A stretch of DNA of 64,000 bases, taken from NCBI GenBank assembly GCA_000620545.1, contig JIBA01000004.1, positions 1 to 64,000 on the forward strand, written 5' to 3'. Below, in pieces: positions 28,104 to 37,787 of this stretch. A program made the translations under genes and the position numbers. The stretch is from Intrasporangiaceae bacterium URHB0013. GTDB lineage: Bacteria > Actinomycetota > Actinomycetes > Actinomycetales > Dermatophilaceae. The first letter of the stretch is position 1. Every line of letters starts with the position of its first letter. The notes below the pieces were generated by a model. The model searched no databases. It saw only the letters and a list, made by a program, of their open reading frames with translations, and was not told the DNA's origin.

Positions 28104-29044
28104 TTGACGGACCCCGTGGTGAGGCCGCCCACCAGCTGCCGCTGGAACGCCAGGTAGAGCAGCATGACCGGGATCGACCCGAGCAGGGCCCCGGCCGTGA
28201 AGCGCCCGAATAGGGTGTTCGCGTCGTTGCCCAGGGTCATGCCGTAGAGGCCCACGCCCAGCGTCTGGGACTCGACGTCGGTGAGGAAGACGCTCGCCAG
28301 CATGAACTCGCCGTAGAGACCGACGAAGACGAGCATGAAGACCGTCACCAGGATCGGCATGACCAGGCGCAGGGTCATCGTGAAGAAGATCCGCGCGTGG
28401 CTCGCCCCGTCGACGATCGCAGCCTCGTCGAGCTCGCGCGGGACCGTGTCGAAGTAGCCCTTGAGCAGCCAGACGTTGGCCCCGAGCGCACCACCGAGGT
28501 AGGCGAGGACGAGGCCCGTCACGGTGTTGAGGCCGATCGCGGGAAGCACGTCACCGATGCCGGCGAAGATGATGTACATGGCGACGATGGCCAGCGTCGC
28601 CGGGAAGAACGTCGTGAGCAGCAGCGCCATCATGCCGGGGCGACGTCCCGTGAACCGCAGGCGCGAGAAGGCGAACGCCGCACAGGCCCCGATGAAGACC
28701 GCCACGAGGGCCCCGGAGAACGAGATGATCATCGAGTTCTTGTACCAGCTCCAGAACGGGCGGGAGCTGTCGTTGAACAGGGCGGTGAAGTTCGCCGTCG
28801 AGAAGCCGGACGGCCACAGGCTGGCCGTGTTGAGCGTGCCGCTCGGGTTCGTTGCCGCCGAGTAGATGAAGAGGATCGGGAAGAGTGCCCACATCAGGGC
28901 GAGCACGCCCAGCGCGTGGCGCCACCACACCGAGCCCCCGAAGCCCTTGCGCTTCGGCGAGGCCGGGGTGGGGGTGCCGGTCTGCTGCTCGACACGCGCG
29001 TCCAGCCGGGGGTCGGCCGGGAGCGGAGCGTTGAGGGTCGACAT
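28100..29044 (-). CDS. malG: ABC transporter permease for maltodextrin (MalG type)
   Basis: A 314-residue inner-membrane permease with six predicted helices. The EAA loop EAAIVDGASHARIFF, which docks the ATPase, is present. A polar 38-residue N-terminal tail precedes the first helix. Its ATG at 29044 overlaps the malF stop (TGATG). With MalF it forms the translocation pore. Confidence 0.9.
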   Translation of the reverse strand: MSTLNAPLPADPRLDARVEQQTGTPTPASPKRKGFGGSVWWRHALGVLALMWALFPILFIYSAATNPSGTLNTASLWPSGFSTANFTALFNDSSRPFWSWYKNSMIISFSGALVAVFIGACAAFAFSRLRFTGRRPGMMALLLTTFFPATLAIVAMYIIFAGIGDVLPAIGLNTVTGLVLAYLGGALGANVWLLKGYFDTVPRELDEAAIVDGASHARIFFTMTLRLVMPILVTVFMLVFVGLYGEFMLASVFLTDVESQTLGVGLYGMTLGNDANTLFGRFTAGALLGSIPVMLLYLAFQRQLVGGLTTGSVK

Positions 29045-30588
29045 CAGTTGACCTCCTCGAGGGCCTTGGTGCGACGGAAGCCCGGGATGCTCATCAGCGC
29101 CACGAGCAGGAAGATGACGACCGACACGGCTGCCGCGAAGCCGTAGTTCGGCGCGACGCCGGAGAAGGCCAGACGGTACGCGTACGTGATGAGCAGGTCG
29201 CTCGAGCCGATGCTCGTGTCGGCGCCGTTGAACGGGCCGCCCTTCGTGAGCAGGTAGATGAGCCCGAAGTTGTTGAAGTTGAAGGCGAACGACGCGAGCA
29301 GCAGCGGACCCACGGCCACGAGCAGCAGGGGCATGATGATCGAGCGCAGCGTGCGGAAGGCGTTGGCGCCGTCGATCGTCGCCGCTTCCCGCACGTCCTG
29401 CGGGATCGACTGGAGCGCGCCGGTGCACACGATGAACATGTACGGGAAACCGAGCCACAGGTTGGTGATGAGGATCGCGGCCTTGGCCCCGGCCGGCGTG
29501 CCGAGCCAGTCGACGCTGAGGCCCAGCGTCTGGTTGATGATGCCGTAGTCCTGATTGAACATGCCCTTCCAGACCAGCGCCGTCACGAAGCCGGGCAGCG
29601 CGTAGGGCAGGATCAGCAGCGACCGGTAGACCGCCTTCCCGCGCAGCCTCGGGTCGTTGAAGAGCAGCGCGATGAGCATGCCGAGCAGGAACGTCGTGAG
29701 CACCGAGGCGATCGCGAAGGCAACGTTCCAGATGAAGATGCCGACGAAGCCGCTGCGGATCGTGGGGTCGGTGAAGATGCGCGTGTAGTTCGCGAGGCCC
29801 ACGCTCTCCTGCCAGCCCTGCGGGAAGGACTGGCTCGGGTCGGCCACGTTGACCCAGCGGGCGTCCTTCGGCGCATACACCGCAGGCGGCTGGGTGGCAT
29901 CGTCCGTGAGCCTGTCGGCGGCCGCGTCATAGCTGACCGTCGCCCGGCCCTCGAACGCCTCGGACAGGCCCACCGGCTTGATGCCGCCGCCGTCCGTCGT
30001 GGGCACTGCGATGGCCGACAGGTCCTTGCTCCGGGCGTTGGCCTGCTTCGCGGTCAGCACGGTGTAGCCGGGGGCCTTGGTGATCTTGCCGATGGACGTC
30101 TTCTCGACGCCCGTGGCCGCCAGAGGCTGCAGGCCGGTCTTGTCGCCGACGAACGTCGAGCCGTCGGGCTTGGTCAGCAGCAGCACCAGGTCGGCGGTGG
30201 TGGGGTCGCCGCCCTCCTTGGTCGCGACCGACATCTTGTAGCGCGGGGTGTTGGGGACCTCACGGACCGACTGCGCGACGATGTCGGTGACCGACTCCTG
30301 CTTGCTGTAGAGGTGCCCGTCGCCGTAGTTCGTCGTCGAGAGGCTCACGGTGTAGAGCACGGGCCAGAGCTGGAAGAGGATCATGAAGAGCAGACCCGGC
30401 ACCAGGTACTTCAGGGGGACGGAACGTCGCGTCGCGTAGATCGCGAGGATGCCCATCCCCACGGCCCCGGCGATGATGACGGCGATCGTGTTGCCTGCCT
30501 GCGCGAGCCTGGTGGCGATCCACAGGATGCCGGCCATCGTCGCGAGAATGAGAACCCACTTGATCGCGAGGGCGATGGGCTTGGTCAT
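29044..30588 (-). CDS. malF: ABC transporter permease for maltodextrin (MalF type)
   Basis: A 514-residue permease with about eight helices. The first three are followed by a large extracytoplasmic loop (about residues 90-275), as in the P2 loop of MalF. The EAA loop is EAATIDGANAFRTLRSIIMP. Second gene of the operon, separated from malE by 162 bases with strong hairpins. Confidence 0.9.
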   Translation of the reverse strand: MTKPIALAIKWVLILATMAGILWIATRLAQAGNTIAVIIAGAVGMGILAIYATRRSVPLKYLVPGLLFMILFQLWPVLYTVSLSTTNYGDGHLYSKQESVTDIVAQSVREVPNTPRYKMSVATKEGGDPTTADLVLLLTKPDGSTFVGDKTGLQPLAATGVEKTSIGKITKAPGYTVLTAKQANARSKDLSAIAVPTTDGGGIKPVGLSEAFEGRATVSYDAAADRLTDDATQPPAVYAPKDARWVNVADPSQSFPQGWQESVGLANYTRIFTDPTIRSGFVGIFIWNVAFAIASVLTTFLLGMLIALLFNDPRLRGKAVYRSLLILPYALPGFVTALVWKGMFNQDYGIINQTLGLSVDWLGTPAGAKAAILITNLWLGFPYMFIVCTGALQSIPQDVREAATIDGANAFRTLRSIIMPLLLVAVGPLLLASFAFNFNNFGLIYLLTKGGPFNGADTSIGSSDLLITYAYRLAFSGVAPNYGFAAAVSVVIFLLVALMSIPGFRRTKALEEVN

Positions 30589-30644
30589 GTCACACGTCCT
30601 TTTGCGCCGACCCGGCGCCGTTGCCGTAGATGCACGAAGGGGAG

Positions 30645-30728
30645 CCCTCGTGGAGCTCCCTGGTGGCCCGGGCCCGTGCGCGTGCCCGGGCCGGGTGTCC
30701 GGGGTCCGCCACGGCGGCGGACCCCGGA
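30645..30728 (-). terminator. Cluster of intercistronic hairpins between malE and malF
   Basis: Three hairpins lie between malE and malF. A 6-bp stem is at about 30640-30660, 9-bp arms are at 30665-30673/30684-30692, and perfect 13-bp arms with a 5-nt loop are at 30698-30710/30716-30728. As in many sugar ABC operons, such structures stop part of the transcripts or protect the malE mRNA 3' end, so binding protein outnumbers permease. Confidence 0.65.
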
Positions 30729-30750
30729 ACCCTTCTCAGACCGAGCGAGC

Positions 30751-32070
30751 TCAGCCCTTGGCGATGTTGGCCGCGATCTCCTTGGCAGCAGCGTCGAGAC
30801 GCTCCTTGGCACCGGCCTTGCCGGCGATGATGTCAGCGGTCGCCTGGCCGAAGGGGCCCCAGACCGAGTTCATCGCAGGGATGTTGGGCATCGGCTTGCC
30901 GTCGACGCCGGCCTCGTACCACGCCTTGACGTCGGGGTCGGTCGCGGCGACCTCGTCGTAGGCCTCCTTGAGGGCCGGCGGGCGCTTGCCGACCTCGAAC
31001 AGGGCCAGCTGGACGTCCTTGCGCGGGATGTAGTTCGTGACGAACTCCTGCGCGAGGGCGGCGTTCTTGGCCTTGCTCGAGACGTAGAACATCTGGACGC
31101 CGAGGAAGGGCTGCATGGCGCCGCCACCCGTGAGGCTCGGCAGCGGGGCGATGCCGTAGTTGATGCCGGCTTCCTTGGCCTTCGCGACGCTCCACGGGCC
31201 GGAGATCATGAACGGGGCGGCCTTCGTGTCGAAGAGCGCGTCCTGGTTCGTGTCGTCGACGTTGGTCGAGAGGATCTTCTTCTTGCCGAGATCGGCGAGG
31301 ACCTCACCACCCTTGACGGAGTCGGCGGTGTTGACGATCAGCTTGTTCGGGTCGTAGTCGCCGTTGGGCTTCGTGGCGAAGATGCCGCCCTCGGGGAAGG
31401 CCGAGAGGTACGGGTAGGCGAAGTACGCGTTGCCGACCTTGGAGACGAACTGGCTGAGGACCTGCTTGGCCTTGCCCTCCTTGACGAGCTTCTCGCCGGT
31501 GGCGACGAGCTCGTCCATGGTCTTGGGCGGGTTCGGGACGAGGTCCTTGTTGTACATGAGGCCGATGTTCTCGACGGCGTAGGGAACGCCGTACGCCTGG
31601 CCGTTGAACTTGGTGGCCGCGACGGCGCTCGGCAGGAACTTGCCCGCGACGTCCGACGAGAGGTTGACGGGGGCGACCGTGGAGTTCTGGACGAGCTCGC
31701 CCAGCCAGTCGTGGGCGCCGACGACGACGTCCGGGCCCTTGCCGACCTTGGTCGCGTCCTTGAACTGGGTACGGGTGTCGGTCGCGATCTGGACCTTGAC
31801 CGTGACGCCGTTCTCGGCGGCGAACTCGTCGGCGTACTTCTGCACGGCCTTGGATCGGTCTGCGTCGGTCCAGATGACGAGGTCGACGTTGGCGTCACGG
31901 ACGGGAGCAGCGGTGCCGCTCGGCGTCTCGGGAGTGCCGCTCGTCGTGGCCTTGCTGGTGCCGGCGGCCCCAGTGTTGGACGGGGTGGTGGGGCTGGACC
32001 CACCGCAGGCGCTGAGGGCCAGGGCGGCAACACCCGTGACGGCAACAGCGCCGAGCGCACGCTTGTGCAT
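30751..32070 (-). CDS. malE: Maltodextrin-binding lipoprotein of ABC transporter (MalE type)
   Basis: A 439-residue solute-binding lipoprotein. A signal peptide ends in the lipobox LSAC (Cys at about 22), then a Thr/Ser/Pro-rich spacer (about 35 residues) and the MalE-like fold (VDLVIWTDADRSKAVQKYAD at the N-lobe). ATG 32070 follows AGGAGA. The gene heads the operon and has TTGCA-rich dyads upstream. Binding to maltose or maltotriose is inferred from the GH13 partner. Confidence 0.9.
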   Translation of the reverse strand: MHKRALGAVAVTGVAALALSACGGSSPTTPSNTGAAGTSKATTSGTPETPSGTAAPVRDANVDLVIWTDADRSKAVQKYADEFAAENGVTVKVQIATDTRTQFKDATKVGKGPDVVVGAHDWLGELVQNSTVAPVNLSSDVAGKFLPSAVAATKFNGQAYGVPYAVENIGLMYNKDLVPNPPKTMDELVATGEKLVKEGKAKQVLSQFVSKVGNAYFAYPYLSAFPEGGIFATKPNGDYDPNKLIVNTADSVKGGEVLADLGKKKILSTNVDDTNQDALFDTKAAPFMISGPWSVAKAKEAGINYGIAPLPSLTGGGAMQPFLGVQMFYVSSKAKNAALAQEFVTNYIPRKDVQLALFEVGKRPPALKEAYDEVAATDPDVKAWYEAGVDGKPMPNIPAMNSVWGPFGQATADIIAGKAGAKERLDAAAKEIAANIAKG

Positions 32071-32123
32071 GGATTCTCCTTTGAAGCCAGGTGGCACACG
32101 CCGCCACCGGTGCCCCGGAATGT

Positions 32124-32173
32124 AGCAAGAAGTTGCAGATACCGGCCAGTCGCTTGCAGCAAGTTTTTGCAAC
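32124..32173. promoter_or_regulatory. Operator cluster for the LacI/MalR-type regulator
   Basis: The stretch upstream of malE holds GCAAGAAGTTGC (32125-32136), the 11-bp palindrome CTTGCAGCAAG (32153-32163) and GCAAGTTTTTGC (32159-32170). CTTGCAG/CTGCAAG motifs are the known operators of amylase and mal genes controlled by Reg1/MalR in Streptomyces. Position 54-103 bases before malE suits repression. The divergent ATPase gene may also be under its control. Confidence 0.6.
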
Positions 32174-32349
32174 GTTCTGGACACAACCGCGTCAGCCGAC
32201 GTCCGTCGGGCGGGATCGGCCCGGAGGCGCGGGGGTGGCCAAGCCGACGTGCATGGGACATGATGACGATGCCTGCTCACCCGGGCGGGCACCACCTTTA
32301 CAACGGATCGTCCGGCACGTTCCTGCCGGTGAAGGAAGGCAATGAAGCC

Positions 32350-33453
<1,104 letters not shown>

Positions 33454-33479
33454 GCCGGGCGCGTACCACCGCATCACGC

Positions 33480-33515
33480 CGCTGGGCCGGCACCCTCGTG
33501 GGTGCCGGCCCAGCG
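33480..33515 (+). terminator. Strong hairpin terminator after msmK
   Basis: Perfect 16-bp GC-rich arms (33480-33495 and 33500-33515) with a TCGT loop lie 27 bases after the msmK stop. Confidence 0.85.
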
Positions 33516-33623
33516 CCGTTGCATGGCCGCGTCGTCGTCCCTCGCGCTCCTGCTCGCTCTCGCGACGACCCTTGCGCTCTGGGCTGATCGACGCCTCCCG
33601 CGCGACCGTGCCACGATGAACGC

Positions 33624-34868
33624 GTGACGCTCGAGATCACCACCGCCAGGCCCGAGTCCGCTCTCCTCGACCTGCCCTGGTCGACGCCTCTCGAGGAGTG
33701 GCCCGAGACCTATCTCGCCGCTCTGCCCCGCGGCATCTCGCGACACGTCGTGCGGTTCGTCAAGCTCGGTCCGCGCGTGCTTGCGGTCAAGGAGATCAAG
33801 GACGACATCGCCGACCGGGAGTACGCCATGCTGCGCAACCTCCGGCGCCTCGACGTGCCCAGCGTCGAGCCGTTCGGCGTCGTCCACGGGCGCGCCACCG
33901 CCGACGGCGAGCCCCTCGACGCGTGCCTCATCACCCGCCACCTGCAGTTCTCCCTGCCCTACCGCGCTCTCTACAGCCAGAACCTCCGGCCCCACACGGC
34001 GGTGCGCCTCATGGACGCCCTCGCGCTGCTCCTCGTGCGCCTGCACCTCGAGGGCTTCTGGTGGGGCGACGTGTCACTCTCCAACACCCTCTTCCGCCGC
34101 GATGCCGGCGCCTTCGCCGCCTACCTCGTCGACGCCGAGACGGGCGAGCTGCACACGAGGCTGTCCGACGGGCAGCGCGAGCACGACCTCGACATCGCGC
34201 GCATCAACATCGCCGGTGAGCTCATGGACCTCGCCGCTGGCGGCTTCCTCGAGGAACAGGCCGACCCGTTCGAGGTGTCGGCCTCGATCATCGAGCGCTA
34301 CCACACGCTGTGGGGCACCCTCACGGGCACGGAGCGCTTCGAGTCGGGCGACCGGTGGCGGGTCGAGGAGCGCATCCGCCGCCTCAACGAGCTCGGCTTC
34401 GACGTGGACGAGCTGTCGATCACGACCGACATCGGCGGCACCGAGATCGTCATCACCCCCAAGGTCGTCGACGCCGGCCACCACTCGCGGCGCCTGCTGC
34501 GGCTCACCGGTCTCGACGTGGGCGAGAATCAGGCCCGCCGCCTGCTGAACGACCTGGACGCATATGCCGCCGCGACCGACCGCCAGGGCGAGGACGAGGA
34601 GATCGTCGCGCACGACTGGCTCGCCCGGATCTACGAGCCCGTGACCCGAGCCGTGCCGCGCGAGCTGACCGGGCGACTCGAGCCGGCCGAGATCTTCCAC
34701 GAGGTCCTCGAGCACCGCTGGTACATGAGCGAGCGAGCCGGGCACGACACCCCCATCGAGGACGCGCTGCGCGACTACGTGGCGACCGTCCTGCCGGCCA
34801 AGCCGGAGGAGAAGGCCGTGCTCGGCGTCGACACCGAGGAGATGCCGGTCATCAGCCGTTTCGACTGA
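33624..34868 (+). CDS. DUF4032 protein, kinase-like fold
   Basis: A 414-residue conserved actinobacterial protein. The N-terminal half resembles lipopolysaccharide-kinase-like folds (VKEIKDDIADREYAMLRNL; GFWWGDVSLSNTLFRRD; YLVDAETGE), with the invariant Lys, HRD-like WGDVSLSNT and VDAE motifs. The C-terminal half is DUF4032. GTG 33624 has CACGAT six bases upstream, a possible weak leaderless start. Its role is unknown; a phosphotransferase is a reasonable guess. Confidence 0.8.
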   Translation: MTLEITTARPESALLDLPWSTPLEEWPETYLAALPRGISRHVVRFVKLGPRVLAVKEIKDDIADREYAMLRNLRRLDVPSVEPFGVVHGRATADGEPLDACLITRHLQFSLPYRALYSQNLRPHTAVRLMDALALLLVRLHLEGFWWGDVSLSNTLFRRDAGAFAAYLVDAETGELHTRLSDGQREHDLDIARINIAGELMDLAAGGFLEEQADPFEVSASIIERYHTLWGTLTGTERFESGDRWRVEERIRRLNELGFDVDELSITTDIGGTEIVITPKVVDAGHHSRRLLRLTGLDVGENQARRLLNDLDAYAAATDRQGEDEEIVAHDWLARIYEPVTRAVPRELTGRLEPAEIFHEVLEHRWYMSERAGHDTPIEDALRDYVATVLPAKPEEKAVLGVDTEEMPVISRFD

Positions 34869-34874
34869 GAGCGT

Positions 34875-36152
34875 ATGCCGCTGGCGCTCCTCTGCTTGGA
34901 TGTCCCGGTGCTTCTCCTGGTGCAGGCTCCCCAACCCCGCGTCGTGGCCGTCCTGCGCGATGCCGGCGCCTGCGGCAGCGTGGGGCCGACCTCCCCGAAG
35001 GGCTGGACGACGGCACGGGTGGAGGGGCACGCGCGCGGGTCCGGGCTCCGCCCCGTCGAGCCGCACCTGCTCGTCGCCGACGGCTACGACGGGTTGCTCC
35101 TCGCGATTCGTCCTGCAGAGGGCGAAGCTGTGGTCCTCGAGGAGACGTATGCCGACGAGGCACTGGCGGCCACAGCAGCGGCCACGCTGATCGAGCTCTT
35201 CGACGCGCGGCGGGAGGACAGCCGCGCGGTTCTCGTGAACGCCTTGGTGACCGCCTTCGTCGACCTCGACCTCGACCTCGACCAGCTCGTGGAGGCGCTG
35301 GAGGACGCGCTCGAGCTCCCCGCTCTCGTCGCGCCTGCTCCCGACCGGTCGGCGGTCGTGAGCCGGTGTGACGCCTCGCTCCTGCGCCTCGCGGCCCGGG
35401 CCGAGGGCCGGGTGCGCCTCGCGGCCGAGGGCGGCTGGGGCATCCTGGCGCCGACGGACGAGGTGCCCGACGTCTCGGACCTCGCCCTGGCGGTCGCAGG
35501 CGCTGCACGCCGGAGCGAGCCGACGATCCTGCTGTGGCGCCGCGGAACCCACGCCGGCTTCCGCCTCTGGCACGGCAGGGCCGACGTGTCATGGTCGTGG
35601 GGAGATCCGTGGCGCCGGGTCGGTGCTCACAACGATGCCGAGACGGTCCTCCACGCTCTCGGCGCCGCGTCTTCCCGGTCACTCGAGGGTGATGACGTCG
35701 TGCGGCTCAGGGCGCTGCTGCACCGTCCCGGTGACGACCCGTTGCTCGATCTCGTCGAGACCGTCGGACTGCCGGCTGCAGTCGGAACCGCCTTGTCGGG
35801 CGACGGCCGAGCGCCGCTGGCTGGTGAGGAGCTGGTCGACCCGGCATCCCTGGTGCGGGGACTGCTCGACGCCATGGTGGACGCCTGGGGCCACCCCCTG
35901 CCGCTCATGCGGTCTCACCGGTTGCCCTGCGCGGCCTACACCGCGGCGACGGTGGTGGCAACCCTCGTGATGCTCGGCATGTGCGGCCTGTCGGTGGCCG
36001 TGCTGGCGACCGACGGCGCCGTGGTCGACCAGGCGGGCACCGGCGCGGAGGACTGGGCGTTCACGGCCATCGCCACGGCGCTGACGGTCACCCTCCTGCT
36101 CACCTCGACCCATCGCATACGCCGTCTGCGACATCGCCGGACGCGACGCTGA
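34875..36152 (+). CDS. Hypothetical protein with two C-terminal membrane helices
   Basis: A 425-residue protein six bases after the DUF4032 gene, so probably co-transcribed. The first 350 residues look soluble, with acidic stretches such as FVDLDLDLDQLVEALEDALE. Two hydrophobic segments near the C-terminus (YTAATVVATLVMLGMCGL and FTAIATALTVTLLL) form a hairpin anchor, ending in a basic tail. I do not recognise the family. Confidence 0.6.
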   Translation: MPLALLCLDVPVLLLVQAPQPRVVAVLRDAGACGSVGPTSPKGWTTARVEGHARGSGLRPVEPHLLVADGYDGLLLAIRPAEGEAVVLEETYADEALAATAAATLIELFDARREDSRAVLVNALVTAFVDLDLDLDQLVEALEDALELPALVAPAPDRSAVVSRCDASLLRLAARAEGRVRLAAEGGWGILAPTDEVPDVSDLALAVAGAARRSEPTILLWRRGTHAGFRLWHGRADVSWSWGDPWRRVGAHNDAETVLHALGAASSRSLEGDDVVRLRALLHRPGDDPLLDLVETVGLPAAVGTALSGDGRAPLAGEELVDPASLVRGLLDAMVDAWGHPLPLMRSHRLPCAAYTAATVVATLVMLGMCGLSVAVLATDGAVVDQAGTGAEDWAFTAIATALTVTLLLTSTHRIRRLRHRRTRR

Positions 36153-36197
36153 GCCACGACGGCCACGACAGCCACGACGGCCACGACCGCCACAACG
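36153..36197. repeat. Five tandem copies of a 9-bp unit GCCACGACN
   Basis: Units start at 36153, 36162, 36171, 36180 and 36189; the last is GCCACAACG. They fill the gap between two convergent genes exactly. Probably a slip-strand expansion in non-coding DNA. Confidence 0.75.
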
Positions 36198-36199
36198 GG

Positions 36200-36709
36200 C
36201 TACGCGTGCTCGTCGGCGGGCGTCGAGAGGATCTGGCCGAAGAGCACGACGATCCAGAGCAGGAACGTCACGACGTGCACGGCCGTGCACCACAGGCAGA
36301 TGGCGTGGATGCGGTAGAGCTCGGCCCACACGAGGTAGAGCGCCATGCCGAGGCCGATCGTGAGCCAGCCGAGGCGGAGGGCGTCGAACCAGCGCTCCGG
36401 CCGGCGCCACACCCGGGGCAGGCAGAGCCCGAGCGCCACGACGAAGAAGACCAGCCCGAGCAGGGCCACGGGCACGCCCATGAAGGTGCTCCAGGCACTC
36501 GTCGTGACCTTGGCGCAGTCGACGACGCCGCCGATGCTGCAGGCGAGGGTGGCGTTCGCGGTGAAGTGCTCGAAGGTGAGGTAGGCCGAGACGAGCAGCC
36601 CGACGACGGCCAGGCCGACCGACAGCGGTGCGAGCCACCCGGGGCGGACGCTCCCCTCGAGCTCCGGCGCGCCGCCGCCACTGGTCACGTCGTCACGCAG
36701 CGAGCTCAC
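36200..36709 (-). CDS. Vitamin K epoxide reductase (VKOR) family protein
   Basis: A 169-residue membrane protein with four to five helices that reoxidises thioredoxin-like partners using quinone. The redox CLWC motif is at Cys138/Cys141, and the loop cysteines are Cys57 and Cys65. The GTG at 36709 is six bases after the stop of the thioredoxin-like gene, so they form an operon for disulfide bond formation outside the membrane, replacing DsbB as in mycobacteria. Confidence 0.92.
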   Translation of the reverse strand: MSSLRDDVTSGGGAPELEGSVRPGWLAPLSVGLAVVGLLVSAYLTFEHFTANATLACSIGGVVDCAKVTTSAWSTFMGVPVALLGLVFFVVALGLCLPRVWRRPERWFDALRLGWLTIGLGMALYLVWAELYRIHAICLWCTAVHVVTFLLWIVVLFGQILSTPADEHA

Positions 36710-36715
36710 GCCGGG

Positions 36716-37567
36716 TCACCGCTTGAGCAGCACGGACGCGGACATGACGCCCTGGCTCGTGCACACGTCGGCGGGCTGGCCCTTGGTCTGCTCGCAGATC
36801 TGGGCGGTGATCATGTTGATGGAGGGGGTGACCGTCTTGCCGATGTCCGAGGTGGGGTCCTGGATGCCGGCGATGATCTGGTCGTAGCTCTTGCCCTCGA
36901 AGACGTCGGCATCGACCGTCGCACCGCTGGTGGCGTGGGTCCCGCCGTAGGTGATCCACGGGATCCCACCGCCGGGGTTGAACTTCTGGAAGAGCGCGAG
37001 GTTCTCGCCCTCGAGGGGCTGGAGCGGCTGCTTCTCGCGGTCCTGGGTCTCGACGGCCTCGAAGGCGACGACGTCGCTCGTGTACTTGGCGTCCTTGAAC
37101 GAGAACGTCGGGGTGTCGGGGTGGACGTCGTCACTCGCGCTCGTCGTCTCGGTCACGCCGGTGAAGGTGCCGAACCGGGACAGCGCCCCGATGAGCGCCC
37201 AGCGCTCCATCGCGCAGAAGGGGCAGTACTCCGCCCCGACGTAGAGGACCTTGGGCTTGCCGTCCTGAGTCAGCGCCGTGCCGTCCTTCAGCTTCACGGG
37301 CGCCTGCGCCGGCGTCGGCGCCGGCGCGGCGTCGAGGACCGCGGCGGGCAGCTTCTCGAGCGTCGCGAGCGCTGCAGCCCCGCCAGTGGCCGCGGGCGCG
37401 GCCTTCGGCTGGTTGGAGACGACGACCCCGAGGACGACCGCGACCACGATGACGACCACCGCGACGGACGCAGCGATGACCTGCGTGCGCTGACGGTCCT
37501 TGCGGGCGGCCTCGGCGCGCAGCTGCGCTGCGCGGGCCGCCGTCTCGGCACGGTTGCTCTTCGCCAC
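36716..37567 (-). CDS. Membrane-anchored thioredoxin-like protein (DUF929/DsbA-like)
   Basis: A 283-residue protein with a charged N-terminus, one membrane helix at about 29-50, and an outer domain with the redox motif CPFC (Cys115/Cys118, GAEYCPFCAMERWA). This is the partner oxidised by the downstream VKOR protein. GTG 37567 follows GAAGGA. Upstream there is a tight inverted repeat at 37646-37660 in the probable promoter. Confidence 0.87.
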   Translation of the reverse strand: MAKSNRAETAARAAQLRAEAARKDRQRTQVIAASVAVVVIVVAVVLGVVVSNQPKAAPAATGGAAALATLEKLPAAVLDAAPAPTPAQAPVKLKDGTALTQDGKPKVLYVGAEYCPFCAMERWALIGALSRFGTFTGVTETTSASDDVHPDTPTFSFKDAKYTSDVVAFEAVETQDREKQPLQPLEGENLALFQKFNPGGGIPWITYGGTHATSGATVDADVFEGKSYDQIIAGIQDPTSDIGKTVTPSINMITAQICEQTKGQPADVCTSQGVMSASVLLKR

Positions 37568-37645
37568 GAATCAGTCCTTCGATCAGGCCCCGGCTGCGGG
37601 GCCGCAGCGCTCGGGTGTCATCCCCGTGCCGCGAGGGCACGGCAT

Positions 37646-37660
37646 ACTACACAGCGTAGT
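37646..37660. promoter_or_regulatory. Inverted repeat ACTAC-N5-GTAGT before the thioredoxin-like gene
   Basis: Perfect 5-bp arms, preceded by T to give TACTACACAGCGTAGT, recall the TACA/TGTA-type operators of BlaI/MecI/CopY repressors. It sits 79 bases upstream of the redox operon. No such regulator gene is in the window. Confidence 0.4.
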
Positions 37661-37787
37661 TGTTGAGAACAGCACTCTACCGAGCACCATCTGACCAGCG
37701 TCGGAGGGGGCGGCGGAGTTCCCGCAGCGCGCGGCCCCGGGGATGCGGTGGCCGGATCGTGACCTCCGCGCCCACCGCGGCGCGGAC

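Noticed and set aside
30313-32349. Plus-strand extension of the msmK frame (over 670 codons upstream)
   Set aside because: It is antisense to malE and malF; the ATPase begins at 32350 with a ribosome site and a conserved N-terminus.
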